From Xanthomonas sp. AM6 (GTDB taxonomy: Bacteria > Pseudomonadota > Gammaproteobacteria > Xanthomonadales > Xanthomonadaceae): 64,000 nucleotides of DNA. The DNA is taken from contig NZ_CP106869.1 of the NCBI RefSeq assembly GCF_025665335.1, positions 956,501 through 1,020,500 on the forward strand, written 5' to 3'. Position 1 is the first letter of the stretch. Every line of letters starts with the position of its first letter. The notes beneath the pieces are model-generated. The model saw only the letters and a program-made list of their open reading frames with translations. It was not told the DNA's origin and searched no databases. Below are positions 49,792-61,198 of this stretch, piece after piece. The translations under genes and the position numbers were made by a program.

Positions 49792-50900
49792 CAGATGGTT
49801 TCCTCTACGGCGGCGGTGGCTGGCGGATGGGGCGGCGGCGTGGGCATGGGACGGCGTGGTGGAGCGGGCGGAGCGGCGGCGAGCTGGCTGCGAAGTCGCT
49901 CGGTGTTGCGGCGCCGCGGCTTGCGCGGCGTGCGCGGGCGCACCTCCGACAGCAGCGTCGCCAGCACGCCGGCGTCGATGTTGCCGCCGGACACCACCGC
50001 GCACTTGCGCTTGCCGGAGACGCGGCGGCCGGCCGCCAGCGCCAGCGCGCCGGCGCCCTCGGCGATGACGTGCTCCTCCAGCGCCAGGCGCACCAGCGTT
50101 TCGCGCAGTTCCGCCTCGCGCACGATCACCACGTCGTCGAGCAGGCTCGCGCACAGCCGGCGGGTGATGAACCCGGGGATTTTAACCTTGACGCCGTCGG
50201 CCAGGGTGGGCACCGGGTCCACGGCGCGGACATCGCCGCGGATCGCCCGCGCCATCGAGTCCACGCCCTCGACCTGCGCGCCGACGACGCGCACGCCCTG
50301 CGAGCGCAGCGCCAGGGCCACGCCGGCGGCCAGGCCGCCGCCGCCGATCGGCACGATCACCACGTCCGGGGCGTGCGCGGCCAGCTCGATGCCGACCGTG
50401 CCCTGGCCGGCGATCACGTCCGGGTCGTCGAACGCGGACAGGAAGCGGTAGCCGTTCTGTTCGGCCAGCTCGCGGGCGAAGCCGTAGGCCTCGTCGTAGC
50501 TGTTGCCGTGCTGGCGCACGGTGGCGCCCCAGTGCGCGACGCCGGCGATCTTGGTCTGCGGCGCGCCGTGCGGCATCACCGTGATCGCCTGCACGCCCAG
50601 GCGGTGCGCGGCCCAGGCCACGCCCTGCGCATGGTTGCCGGCCGAGGCGCAGATCACCGCGCGCTCGTCGCCGCGCTCCAGCCCGGCCAGCAGCGCATTG
50701 AGCGCGCCGCGGACCTTGTAGGAGCCGGTGCGCTGCAGGTTCTCCAGCTTCAGCCACACGCCGAAGCGCTCGGCGTAGTGCAGCGGCGTCGGCGGCAGGT
50801 AGCGGCGCAGCCGCGCCTGCGCGGCCAGCACGTCGGCCACGCTGACCGCTACGTCGCCTACGTCCGGCTCCTGCGCGGCGGGGCGGCCGGGGTCAGACAT
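49788..50900 (-). CDS. ilvA: Threonine dehydratase, short form
   Basis: This 370-residue PLP enzyme deaminates threonine to 2-oxobutyrate for isoleucine synthesis. The cofactor lysine is Lys62 in TGSYKVRGA, and the phosphate-binding glycine loop is [10 protein letters not shown] near 190. It lacks the C-terminal ACT-like regulatory domains of the roughly 514-residue biosynthetic IlvA. After about residue 315 it ends in an Arg/Lys- then Pro-rich tail instead. It therefore resembles catabolic TdcB in length, although it sits inside the biosynthetic operon. It overlaps leuA by four bases. Confidence 0.92.
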
Positions 50901-50920
50901 GCAGGGGCCGGGCGTGGGGA

Positions 50921-51092
50921 TTGGGGAGTGGGGATTCGACGTGCGAATCCTGGGCGCGGAGAAGAGACCTCCCTGGAAGAAGACTCCTCCGCATCGTCGC
51001 GCGGCCCCGCCGCGCAGCCGGCATGAAGCCCGAGACCATGGAACTGCCAGCGCAGCCCCCCAATCCCGGATCCCGGATCCCGAATCCCGGCT
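50921..51092. repeat. Inverted pair of GGGATT-type tracts between ilvA and ilvM
   Basis: G-rich units at 50921-50938 (GTGGGGATTGGGGAGTGGGG) face C-rich CCCGGAT/CCCGAAT units at 51058-51092, flanking about 120 bp. This is the only long gap within the operon besides the leuA-leuC space. No gene is seen inside. Confidence 0.8.
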
Positions 51093-51095
51093 TCG

Positions 51096-51344
51096 TCATG
51101 GCGCCCCATCCAGCGCGGTGACCCGCACCGATTCGCAGTCGTACACCTTCTCCATCTGCAGGCGCAGGCTTTCGCCGGGACGGTTGCCGTCCACGACCAT
51201 CTGCAGGTGCCAGCGGCCGGCGTCGTCGGCCACCGGCGCGCCGCTGATCGACAGCGGCGCGAAACCGCGCCGCTCGGCCATGCCGATCGCGCGCAGCAGC
51301 GCGCCCTCGGCCGGCTTCAGCACCAGGTCAAGCTGGTATCGCAT
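51096..51344 (-). CDS. ilvM: Acetolactate synthase II small subunit-like protein
   Basis: This 82-residue ACT-domain protein resembles IlvM, the regulatory small subunit of acetolactate synthase II. It begins MRYQLDLVLKPAEGALLR and keeps the beta-alpha-beta pattern of a single ACT domain. The ATG lies 17 bp inside ilvG, so the two subunits are translationally coupled. It is short compared with the two-domain IlvN/IlvH subunits, which fits the IlvG/IlvM pairing. Confidence 0.88.
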   Translation of the reverse strand: MRYQLDLVLKPAEGALLRAIGMAERRGFAPLSISGAPVADDAGRWHLQMVVDGNRPGESLRLQMEKVYDCESVRVTALDGAP

Positions 51345-53049
51345 GGGGGATCTCCTGGCGCTGGGTCGCGGGGTTGCTCTCCAGCATGGTGCTGTTGGCG
51401 GTGTTCGGCGGCACCAGCGGCCACACGTTGGCGCGCGCGTCGATCGCCACGTGCAGCAGCGCCGGACCCGGCTGCGCCAGCAGTTCGGCCAGCCCGTCCT
51501 CGACCTGGCCGCGCGCGGTGATGCGCTTGGCCGGGATCCCGAACACCTGCGCCAGCGCGGCGAAGTCCGGGTTGTCGGACAGGTCGATCTCGCTGTAGCG
51601 CTCGGCGAAGAACAGCTCCTGCCACTGCCGCACCATGCCAAGCGAACTGTTGTCCAGCAGCACGATCTTCACCGGCAGCTTGCAGCGCGCGATGGTGACC
51701 AGCTCCTGCACGTTCATCATGAAGCTGCCGTCGCCGCTGACCAGCACCACGGTGCGGTCGGGGCAGGCGAACTGCGCGCCCATCGCCGCCGGCAGGCCGA
51801 AGCCCATCGTGCCCAGCGCGCCGCTGGTCAGGTGGTTGCGCGGGTGGTTGAAGCGGCAGTGCTGGGCCACCCACATCTGGTGCTGGCCGACGTCGCAGGC
51901 GATCACCGTGTCGGCCGGGGCCAGCTCGCTCAGCCGCTTCAGCAGGCCGGGCGCGTAGATGTCCTCGCCCGGCGCGTCGTAGCGGGCGCCGAACTTCTCG
52001 CGATGGCCGATGCAGCGCGCATGCCAGGCCTCGCAGGTGCTGGTGGCGGTGCACAGGGTGCGCAGCGCTTCGGCCACGTCGCCGGGCACGGCGATGTCGG
52101 CATGGCGCAGCTTGGAGATCTCGCAGGCATCGGCGTCCAGGTGGATGACCCGCGCGAACGGGGCGAACTCGGCCAGCTTGCCGGTGGCGCGGTCGTCGAA
52201 GCGCGCGCCGACCACGATCAGCAGGTCCGACTCCTGCACCGCCATGTTGGCCGCGCGGGTGCCGTGCATGCCGAGCATGCCCAGGTAGTGCGGATGGCCG
52301 TGCGGCAATGCGCCCAGCCCGCGCAGGGTCAGCACGGTGGGGATGCGGGTGGTGTCGACGAACTGGCGGAACGCATCCACCGCATCGGCCAGGGCGATGC
52401 CACCGCCGCCGTAGATGACCGGCTTCTCGGCGCCGGCGATCGCCGCCAGCGCTTCGGCCAGGGCCTCGGCCTGCGGCGCCGGCGGCACCGGCACCGCGGC
52501 CGGCACGTGGTCGGGCAGGTGCGAGGCGTCGCCCAGCTGCACGTCCTTGGGCAGGTCGATCAGCACCGGTCCCGGACGCCCCTCGCGGGCGATGCGGAAC
52601 GCGTCGCGCACCACCTGCGGCAGATCGTCGACGCGGCGCACCAGGAAGCTGTGCTTGACGATCGGCAGGGTCAGCCCGAACACGTCCAGTTCCTGGAACG
52701 CGTCGGTGCCCAGCAGCGGCGTGGCGACCTGCCCGGTCAGGCAGATCATCGGCACCGAGTCCAGCATCGCGTCGGCGATGCCGGTGACCAGGTTGGAGGC
52801 GCCCGGCCCGGAGGTGGCGACGCACACGCCGACCCGGCCGCTGGCGCGGGCGTAGCCGTTGGCGGCCAGCGCCGCGCCCTGCTCGTGGCGGACCAGGATG
52901 TGCTTGAGCTGGCTGTCTACCAGCGCGTCGTAGAACGGCATGATGGTGCCGCCCGGATAGCCGAACAGCGTGTCCACGCCTTCGGCTTCCAGGGCCTGCG
53001 TCAGCCAGCGCGCGCCGTTGCGGGGCGTGCCGTGAGCGGAGGAGTTCAT
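51328..53049 (-). CDS. ilvG: Acetolactate synthase large subunit
   Basis: This 573-residue thiamine-diphosphate enzyme makes acetolactate and acetohydroxybutyrate, the first shared step of branched-chain synthesis. The catalytic glutamate is Glu56 in RHEQGAALAANGYARASG. The thiamine-diphosphate motif starts at GDGSFMMNVQELVT (about 440) and the FAD-binding middle domain is present. It pairs with IlvM. The stop lies within ilvM. It follows ilvC by about 43 bp. Confidence 0.96.
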   Translation of the reverse strand: MNSSAHGTPRNGARWLTQALEAEGVDTLFGYPGGTIMPFYDALVDSQLKHILVRHEQGAALAANGYARASGRVGVCVATSGPGASNLVTGIADAMLDSVPMICLTGQVATPLLGTDAFQELDVFGLTLPIVKHSFLVRRVDDLPQVVRDAFRIAREGRPGPVLIDLPKDVQLGDASHLPDHVPAAVPVPPAPQAEALAEALAAIAGAEKPVIYGGGGIALADAVDAFRQFVDTTRIPTVLTLRGLGALPHGHPHYLGMLGMHGTRAANMAVQESDLLIVVGARFDDRATGKLAEFAPFARVIHLDADACEISKLRHADIAVPGDVAEALRTLCTATSTCEAWHARCIGHREKFGARYDAPGEDIYAPGLLKRLSELAPADTVIACDVGQHQMWVAQHCRFNHPRNHLTSGALGTMGFGLPAAMGAQFACPDRTVVLVSGDGSFMMNVQELVTIARCKLPVKIVLLDNSSLGMVRQWQELFFAERYSEIDLSDNPDFAALAQVFGIPAKRITARGQVEDGLAELLAQPGPALLHVAIDARANVWPLVPPNTANSTMLESNPATQRQEIPHAIPA

Positions 53050-53092
53050 ACGGTGGCGACCTTTCGGTGGAAGCGGGTGGGGAAGCCGCGGG

Positions 53093-54100
53093 TTACGCGG
53101 CTTGCTGGCCGGTGGCCGGCTTGGCGGCAGCCGCCTCGCCGTTCAGCCAGACCATCTTGGCGCGCAGCTGCTTGCCGACCACTTCGATCGGGTGCTCCAG
53201 GTCGGCCTGCTTGAACTTGGTGTAGTTCGGCAACCCGGCGTCGTACTCGGCCACCCAGTTCTTGGTGAAGGTGCCGTTCTGGATGTCCTTGAGCACGTCG
53301 CGCATGCGCTCCTTGGTGGCCGCATCGATGACCCGCGGGCCGCTGACGTAGTCGCCGTACTGCGCGGTCTCGGAGACGAACTCGAGCATGCGGGTGATGC
53401 CGCCTTCGTAGAACAGGTCCACGATCAGCTTCAGTTCGTGCAGCACTTCGTAGTAGGCGATCTCCGGCTGGTAGCCGGCTTCCACCAGCACTTCGAAGCC
53501 GGCCTGGACCAGCGACGAGGCGCCGCCGCACAGCACCGCCTGCTCGCCGAACAGGTCGGTCTCGGTCTCTTCCTTGAAGGTGGTCTTGATCAGGTTGGCG
53601 CGCGCCCCGCCCAGGCCGGCGGCGTATTCGAGCGCGAACTGCTCGGCCTTGCCGCTCTTGTCCTGGTACACCGCCCAGATGCACGGCACGCCGCGGCCGA
53701 TCTCGTACTCGCGGCGCACCAGCGCGCCCGGGCCCTTCGGCGCGACCAGCACCACGTCCAGGTCGGCGCGCGGCTTGATCATGTCGAAATGCACGTTCAG
53801 GCCATGCGCGAACAGCAGGCACGCGCCCTGCTTCATGTTCGGCGCCAGCACCTCGTCGTACAGCTTCTTCTGCACCATGTCCGGGGTCAGCACCGCGACC
53901 AGGTCGGCGTCCTTGACCGCCTCGGCGGGGCTCTTCACCACGAAGCCGTCGGCCTGCGCCTTGGCTTCGGTCGGGCCGCCCGCGCGCAGGCCGACGGTGA
54001 CGTCGAAGCCGGACTCGCGCAGGTTCAGCGCGTGCGCGCGGCCCTGGCTGCCGTAGCCGACGATGGCGATCTTGGTGGTGGGCTGGGCGGAACTGGTCAT
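53093..54100 (-). CDS. ilvC: Ketol-acid reductoisomerase, class I
   Basis: IlvC converts acetolactate to dihydroxyisovalerate with NADPH and Mg. The 335-residue length is that of the short class I enzymes. The Rossmann motif is [15 protein letters not shown] (about 13-27). Metal ligands lie in [17 protein letters not shown] and in the FYEGGITRM region. The C-terminus is Ala-rich. It is the first structural gene after the leader peptide and attenuator. Confidence 0.97.
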   Translation of the reverse strand: MTSSAQPTTKIAIVGYGSQGRAHALNLRESGFDVTVGLRAGGPTEAKAQADGFVVKSPAEAVKDADLVAVLTPDMVQKKLYDEVLAPNMKQGACLLFAHGLNVHFDMIKPRADLDVVLVAPKGPGALVRREYEIGRGVPCIWAVYQDKSGKAEQFALEYAAGLGGARANLIKTTFKEETETDLFGEQAVLCGGASSLVQAGFEVLVEAGYQPEIAYYEVLHELKLIVDLFYEGGITRMLEFVSETAQYGDYVSGPRVIDAATKERMRDVLKDIQNGTFTKNWVAEYDAGLPNYTKFKQADLEHPIEVVGKQLRAKMVWLNGEAAAAKPATGQQAA

Positions 54101-54164
54101 GGGGCGGATTTCCTCGGGACGGTGTGTTGGAAGGGGAGGGGCGGCTTTCGCGGTTACTAAAATG

Positions 54165-54193
54165 AAAAACCCCGCGCCGTTGCCGGTGCGGGG
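54165..54193 (-). terminator. Attenuator terminator of the ilv-leu operon
   Basis: On the minus strand a 10-bp stem CCCCGCACCG (one G-U pair) closes a GCAA loop and is followed by TTTTT. It lies between the leader peptide and ilvC, 64 bp before the ilvC start. This is the position of a transcription attenuator. Confidence 0.9.
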
Positions 54194-54220
54194 TCTGATC
54201 GAATCCAGGCTGCTTGTCGC

Positions 54221-54349
54221 TTACACGCCGGTTCGTCCCGCACTTGTGGGCGAGGTAATAAGCACGAGTACGAGGAGCGACGCGGCGGCGTCCGCGCGCA
54301 GCGCGGCGGGCAGGCGGGTCGGCTTCGGGCTGGTGTGGCGATGCAACAT
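54221..54349 (-). CDS. ilv operon leader peptide
   Basis: This 42-codon open frame starts at ATG 54349 and ends 28 bp before the attenuator hairpin. Near its end it contains SLLVLVLITS, seven consecutive branched-chain codons (Leu, Leu, Val, Leu, Val, Leu, Ile) followed by Thr. Several are codons that are rare in this GC-rich genome (GTA, CTT, ATT). Ribosome stalling there when charged Leu, Val or Ile tRNA is short would prevent the terminator from forming. The ribosome binding site is weak. The arrangement is that of the classical ilvGMEDA leader, with different sequence. Confidence 0.85.
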   Translation of the reverse strand: MLHRHTSPKPTRLPAALRADAAASLLVLVLITSPTSAGRTGV

Positions 54350-54589
54350 GCAGCGAGATAAACATGGGCTTTGCGGCACTGTCAACCCTGTCGCCGGTGC
54401 ACCGCGGCGAATGTGCCGAAAGCCGCACCAGCACTGCTTCGTTACGCCTGAAACGGTGTGCCTGGGTGGCGCATGCAGGGCCGATTGCGCGGAAAACCGC
54501 CGCCGCGCGGCGTGCCGGACCAGGCGATGGCGGCTGCATGCCTGGCCCTGCTCGGGTAGGGTGGGGCGGTATCCGATCGAGGCCTGTCC

Positions 54590-56305
54590 ATGTCTGCGTT
54601 GAACTGTTCCGTGGCGTTCATCACCATCGCCCTGGCGTTGCCGCCGCTGGCCGGCGCCGCCGACCGCATCACCGGCCAGCCCTTCGCCACGCGTTCGGAA
54701 GTGATCGCGCCGCACGCGATGGCCGCCACCTCGCAGCCGCTGGCCACGCAGATCGCGCTGGACACGATGCAGGCCGGCGGTTCGGCGGTGGATGCGGCGA
54801 TCGCCGCCAACGCCGCGCTTGGGCTGATGGAGCCGACCGGCAACGGCGTCGGCGGCGACCTGTTCGCGATCGTGTGGGATCCCAAGACCCGGAAGCTCTA
54901 CGGCTACAACGGCTCGGGCCGTTCGCCCAGGTCGCTGACCCTGGCCGAATTCCAGCGCCGCGGCTTGAAGGACATCCCGCCGACCGGGCCGCTGCCGGTG
55001 TCGGTGCCGGGCGCGGTGGACGGCTGGTTCGCGCTGCACGAACGCTTCGGGCGCCGGCCGATGGCGCAGAACCTGGCGCCGGCGATCCGCTACGCGCGCG
55101 AGGGCCACCCGGTGGCCGAGACCATCGCCTACTACTGGGACCGTTCGGTGCCGCGGCTGTCGCAATATCCCGGCTTCAAGGAGCAATTCACCCTCGACGG
55201 CCGCGCGCCGCGCAAGGGCGAGCTGTGGAAGAACCCGAACCTGGCCGACACCCTGCAGCAGATCGCCGACGGCGGCCGCGACGCGTTCTACAAGGGGCCG
55301 ATCGCCCGCACCATCGACGCCTATTTCAAGGCCAACGGCGGCTTCCTGAGCTACGACGACCTGGCCAGCCACCACGGCGAATGGGTCGAGCCGGTCAGCA
55401 CCAACTACCGCGGCTACGACGTGTGGGAACTGCCGCCCAACAGCCAGGGCATCGCCGCGCTGCAGATGCTCAACATCCTGGAGGGCTACGACTTCTCAAA
55501 GATCCCGTTCGGTTCGGCCGAGCACGTGCACCTGTTCGCCGAGGCCAAGAAGCTGGCCTTCGCCGACCGCGCCCGCTTCTATGCGGACCCGGCGTTCCAG
55601 CCGGCGCCGCTGGCCAAGCTGATCTCCAAGGACTACGCCGCGCAGCGCCGCGCGCTGATCTCCATGGACAAGGCGTTGAAGGAAGTGCAGCCGGGCACGC
55701 CGAAGCAGCTGGAGGAGGGCGACACCATCTACCTGACCGTGGCCGACGCCGACGGCATGATGGTGTCGCTGATCCAGTCCAACTACCGCGGCATGGGCAG
55801 CGGCATGGCGCCGCCGGGGCTGGGCTTCATCCTGCAGGATCGCGGCGAGATGTTCGTGCTGAAGAAGGACCACCCCAACGGCTACGCGCCGGGCAAGCGC
55901 CCGTTCCAGACCATCATCCCGGCGTTCGTGACCAAGGACGGCACGCCGTGGCTGAGCTTCGGCGTGATGGGCGGGGCGATGCAGCCGCAGGGCCACGTGC
56001 AGATCGTGATGAACCTGGTCGATTTCCACATGAACCTGCAGGAGGCCGGCGACGCGCCGCGGATCCAGCACGAGGGATCCACCGAGCCTACCGGCCAGGC
56101 CACGGCGATGCGCGACGGCGGCGAGCTGAACCTGGAGACCGGCTTTTCCTACGACACCATCCGCGCGCTGATGCGCAAAGGGCATCGGGTGATCTTCGCC
56201 GACGGCCCCTACGGCGGCTACCAGGCGATCGCCCGCGACCCGGCCAGCGGCGTGTACTACGGCGCCTCGGAAAGCCGCAAGGACGGCCAGGCCGCCGGCT
56301 ACTGA
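54590..56305 (+). CDS. ggt: Gamma-glutamyltransferase
   Basis: This periplasmic Ntn-hydrolase transfers or hydrolyses the gamma-glutamyl group of glutathione. The 571-residue precursor has a signal peptide (about 1-24, ending LAGAAD). The large-subunit motif is AIAANAALGLMEPTGNGVGGD. The autoprocessing nucleophile is Thr379 in EEGDTIYLTVADADG. The small subunit has GMGSGM and GGAMQPQGH motifs. The order and length are complete. It is transcribed divergently from the ilv leader, with about 240 bp between them. Confidence 0.93.
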   Translation: MSALNCSVAFITIALALPPLAGAADRITGQPFATRSEVIAPHAMAATSQPLATQIALDTMQAGGSAVDAAIAANAALGLMEPTGNGVGGDLFAIVWDPKTRKLYGYNGSGRSPRSLTLAEFQRRGLKDIPPTGPLPVSVPGAVDGWFALHERFGRRPMAQNLAPAIRYAREGHPVAETIAYYWDRSVPRLSQYPGFKEQFTLDGRAPRKGELWKNPNLADTLQQIADGGRDAFYKGPIARTIDAYFKANGGFLSYDDLASHHGEWVEPVSTNYRGYDVWELPPNSQGIAALQMLNILEGYDFSKIPFGSAEHVHLFAEAKKLAFADRARFYADPAFQPAPLAKLISKDYAAQRRALISMDKALKEVQPGTPKQLEEGDTIYLTVADADGMMVSLIQSNYRGMGSGMAPPGLGFILQDRGEMFVLKKDHPNGYAPGKRPFQTIIPAFVTKDGTPWLSFGVMGGAMQPQGHVQIVMNLVDFHMNLQEAGDAPRIQHEGSTEPTGQATAMRDGGELNLETGFSYDTIRALMRKGHRVIFADGPYGGYQAIARDPASGVYYGASESRKDGQAAGY

Positions 56306-56973
56306 GCCTGCGCCGCGGCCGGCCCGGAGGGCGAACGCGCGGCCCGGCCATGCGTGCAGCGCGCGTGCGGCGGGCGTGCGCGTACCGGCGCTGCCGCCGG
56401 CGCGTTCACTCCTGCGCTCGCGTGCGCGCCGCCTCCCCGCGCGCGTGGTCCTGCGCCGCCTGTTCGCGCGCGATCCACGCCTCGAGCATGTGCCGGGCGC
56501 GCTGCACGCGGCGGATCCGGTCGAGGAATCGAGAGGGAGCGCGCCGGCCCTGCAGCGATGCGCAAGGGCAGGCGGCGCGTAGCGGTTGCCGGTCCGGATC
56601 GCTGTGGCAGCGAGCGGCAACGCACGGACGAAGCCGGCGAGGATACGGAGCGGATCGTCACGGCGCCGTTATGGCGCAATCCGCTCGGCGCCCGGTGCGC
56701 GCGGTCGCCGCCGATGCGGGCGAACAACCCGGCGCGGCCGGCGTGGTGCATCCCCGCGACCTGCCCCTGCCCATCGACGCCCGCGCCGCCGTCGGCTCCC
56801 GGCCGGACGCGCTTCGCCGCCGCGACCGGCGCACCCCGATGTCCGCCGGGGCGCGGCCGGCGCCTGAATGCGCGAGACGGCGGCATGACGCCGGTCCCGG
56901 TTGCGCGCCTGCCCGCTCAGGTTGTGCGGCGGCGGCCGATACCATGGCGAAGGATGCCTGGAGGGGGAAGACG
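56306..56973. other. 668-bp gap without a convincing gene
   Basis: One frame stays open right through from ggt into the chemoreceptor gene, but it has no usable start and an Arg/Ala/Cys-rich random composition. A short minus-strand peptide ending AAQDHARGEAARTRAQE at 56406 looks coding-like but has no start of useful length. I see no terminator, RNA gene or known repeat. Confidence 0.5.
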
Positions 56974-58824
56974 ATGTCGTTGTTCACACGCAGTCCGGAC
57001 GCTGATGCCGGACACGCCGCGGCCTTGCCGGATGCCCCGGTGGCGCTGCTGCGGCTGGATCCGCACGGCCGGGTGAGCGCCGCCAATCGGGCCGCGCTGG
57101 ACCTGCTCGGGGTACGCGCGGAGGCCTTGCTCGGCGAACCCAGCGAGGCGGTGTGGGGCCTGCCGCTGGCGGCGCTGGCCGGCGCCGAGGGCAGCTGGCT
57201 GGCGTCGGCCGACGATCCGGCGCGGCGCGTGCGCTACCAGCGTGACCGCGACGGCGATGGCTGGCTGCTGTCGCTGCCGCATCCGGAGACCGCCGCGCTG
57301 CTGCGCGACGTCGCCCTGCTCGGCGCCGGGCAGGTACAGGGCGCGACCAGCCCGGCGCTGCAGGCGCTGGCGCAGCGGCTGCAGGCCGGCGCCGAGGCGC
57401 AGGCCTTGCTGGAACGGGTCGGCGAGCGCCTGACCGGCTGCGACCTGGACCTGGGCCTGAGCACGCCGCTGTCCGCGCAGGAGACCGAGGCGATGGCCGG
57501 GCGGCGCCTGTCGGCGGGGTTCGGCAACCTGGCCGAGGCGATCCGCCAGGCGGTGGCGCTGTCGCTGCAGATCGCCGCCGACGTGCCGCACGTGGTCGCC
57601 GAGAACGACGAGCTGGCGCGGCAGTCGCAGACCCAGATGGAGGCGCTGCAGACGGTGGTGGCGACCACCCGGCGGCTGCTGCAGGGCCTGCAGGAGATGG
57701 ACCAGGAACTGCGCGCGGTGATCGCGGTGGCGGCCAGCGCCGACGACAGCGCGCGCCAGGGCGTGGAGGCGGCGCGCGCGCTGGGCCAGGCGATGCGCGA
57801 AGTGGAGCGGCGCTCGGCGCGCGCCACCGAGGTCATCGAGGTGATCGACGCGGTCGCGTTCCAGACCAACATCCTGTCGATCAACGCCAGCATCGAGGCG
57901 GTGCACGCCGGCGCCGCCGGGCGCGGCTTCGCCGTGGTCGCCAGCGAGATCCGCCGGCTGGCCGAACGCGCCGCCACCGCCGCGCGCGACGTGCGCACCA
58001 TCATCGGCGAGACCGGCAGCGCCCTCAACGACAGCGCCGCCTCGGCGCAGCGCACCGAGCAGGTGCTCGGCGGCATCGGCCAACTGCTCGGCCGCGCCAG
58101 CGCGGCGATGGAGACCGTGGCCACCCGCGTCGCCGCGCAGGGCGAGGAGATCGGCGGCATCGACCGCGCGGTCGAGCACGTGGTCGGGCTCAGCCGCAGC
58201 AACCTGGAGCATGTGGCGCAGGTGGTCGAGCGCAGCGCAGCGCTGGCCGCGGGCAGCGCCACGCTGCACGACTGCGTGGGCCTGTTCCGCTTGCCGGCCG
58301 ATCCGATGCAGCAGCCGCGCCACGCGCGCATCCGCGACCTGGCGACGGCGACCGCCGGCAGGATCGGCCAGGCGCTGGCCGAGGCGGTCGCGCGCGGGCG
58401 CATCGGCGAGGAGGCGCTGTTCTCCACCGACTACACGCCGATCGCCGGCATCGACCCGCCCAAGTACCGCACCGCCTTCGATGCGCTGTGCGACGAACTG
58501 CTGCCGCCGTTGCAGGAACCGCTGCTGGCGGCGCATCCGTGGATCGTGTTCGCGATCTGCGCCAATCCCGACGGCTACGTGCCGACCCACAACCTGCGCT
58601 TCAGCCAACCGCTGAGCGGCGACCGCGATCGCGACCTGGTCGGCAACCGTACCAAGCGCATGTTCGCCGACCGGGTCGGGCGCAGCGTCGGCCGCCACAC
58701 CCAGCCCTATCTGCTGCAGGTGTACCGGCGCGACACCGGGCAGATCCTGTTCGACCTGTCGGTGCCGGTGTACGTGCGCGGCCGCCACTGGGGCGGCTTG
58801 CGGGTGGCCTACGTGCTGGAATGA
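56974..58824 (+). CDS. Soluble methyl-accepting chemotaxis protein with C-terminal sensor domain
   Basis: This 616-residue receptor has no membrane helix. A PAS-like domain (about 20-105) starts it. A linker leads to the signalling domain with the hairpin tip DAVAFQTNILSINASIEA and AGRGFAVVASEIRRLAERA (about 290-330). After that comes a roughly 140-residue domain with ANPDGYVPTHNLRFSQP and GRHWGGLRVAYVLE. Similar C-terminal Cache-like domains occur in other cytoplasmic receptors. It should pass an internal signal to CheA. I choose ATG 56974 because GGAGGGGGA lies just upstream; an ATG at 56944 is also in frame. Confidence 0.88.
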   Translation: MSLFTRSPDADAGHAAALPDAPVALLRLDPHGRVSAANRAALDLLGVRAEALLGEPSEAVWGLPLAALAGAEGSWLASADDPARRVRYQRDRDGDGWLLSLPHPETAALLRDVALLGAGQVQGATSPALQALAQRLQAGAEAQALLERVGERLTGCDLDLGLSTPLSAQETEAMAGRRLSAGFGNLAEAIRQAVALSLQIAADVPHVVAENDELARQSQTQMEALQTVVATTRRLLQGLQEMDQELRAVIAVAASADDSARQGVEAARALGQAMREVERRSARATEVIEVIDAVAFQTNILSINASIEAVHAGAAGRGFAVVASEIRRLAERAATAARDVRTIIGETGSALNDSAASAQRTEQVLGGIGQLLGRASAAMETVATRVAAQGEEIGGIDRAVEHVVGLSRSNLEHVAQVVERSAALAAGSATLHDCVGLFRLPADPMQQPRHARIRDLATATAGRIGQALAEAVARGRIGEEALFSTDYTPIAGIDPPKYRTAFDALCDELLPPLQEPLLAAHPWIVFAICANPDGYVPTHNLRFSQPLSGDRDRDLVGNRTKRMFADRVGRSVGRHTQPYLLQVYRRDTGQILFDLSVPVYVRGRHWGGLRVAYVLE

Positions 58825-59047
58825 GTGCGCGGCGGACGCCGCACAAAAAAACGCCACCGGGGATGAGCCGGCGGCAGGGAGAGAGAGACGTCGTTCTTGT
58901 GGGGCCCAGGCTAGGCCCGGCAGTTCGCCGTGGTGTGCCGCAATGCGCTGCGCGCGTGGCGAGGCTGACAAGAAGCGGGTCCGGTTGTGCGCCGATTCAG
59001 CTGCGCGCGGTTGGCTGACGCGGCGGAAACGGGTCTAATAGCCGCAG

Positions 59048-61129
<2,082 letters not shown>

Positions 61130-61198
61130 CCCGCCGTGCCGCCGCCATGGCGTGCGCTTGTCTATGATGCGCGCACGTCACTTCCGGATGAATGCCGC

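Noticed and set aside
56280-56530. Minus-strand peptide ending AAQDHARGEAARTRAQE with coding-like composition
   Set aside because: No start codon with a ribosome binding site gives a product of useful length; it may be a gene remnant but cannot be supported.
54364-58824. A single 1,486-codon frame running from before ggt through the chemoreceptor
   Set aside because: Only the part from 56974 encodes a recognisable protein; the rest lies over ggt in another frame and is open because of high GC.
58825-58880. Terminator after the chemoreceptor gene (GCGGC...GCCGC followed by a run of A)
   Set aside because: The run after the hairpin is A, not T, on the coding strand, and on the other strand the Ts precede the stem.
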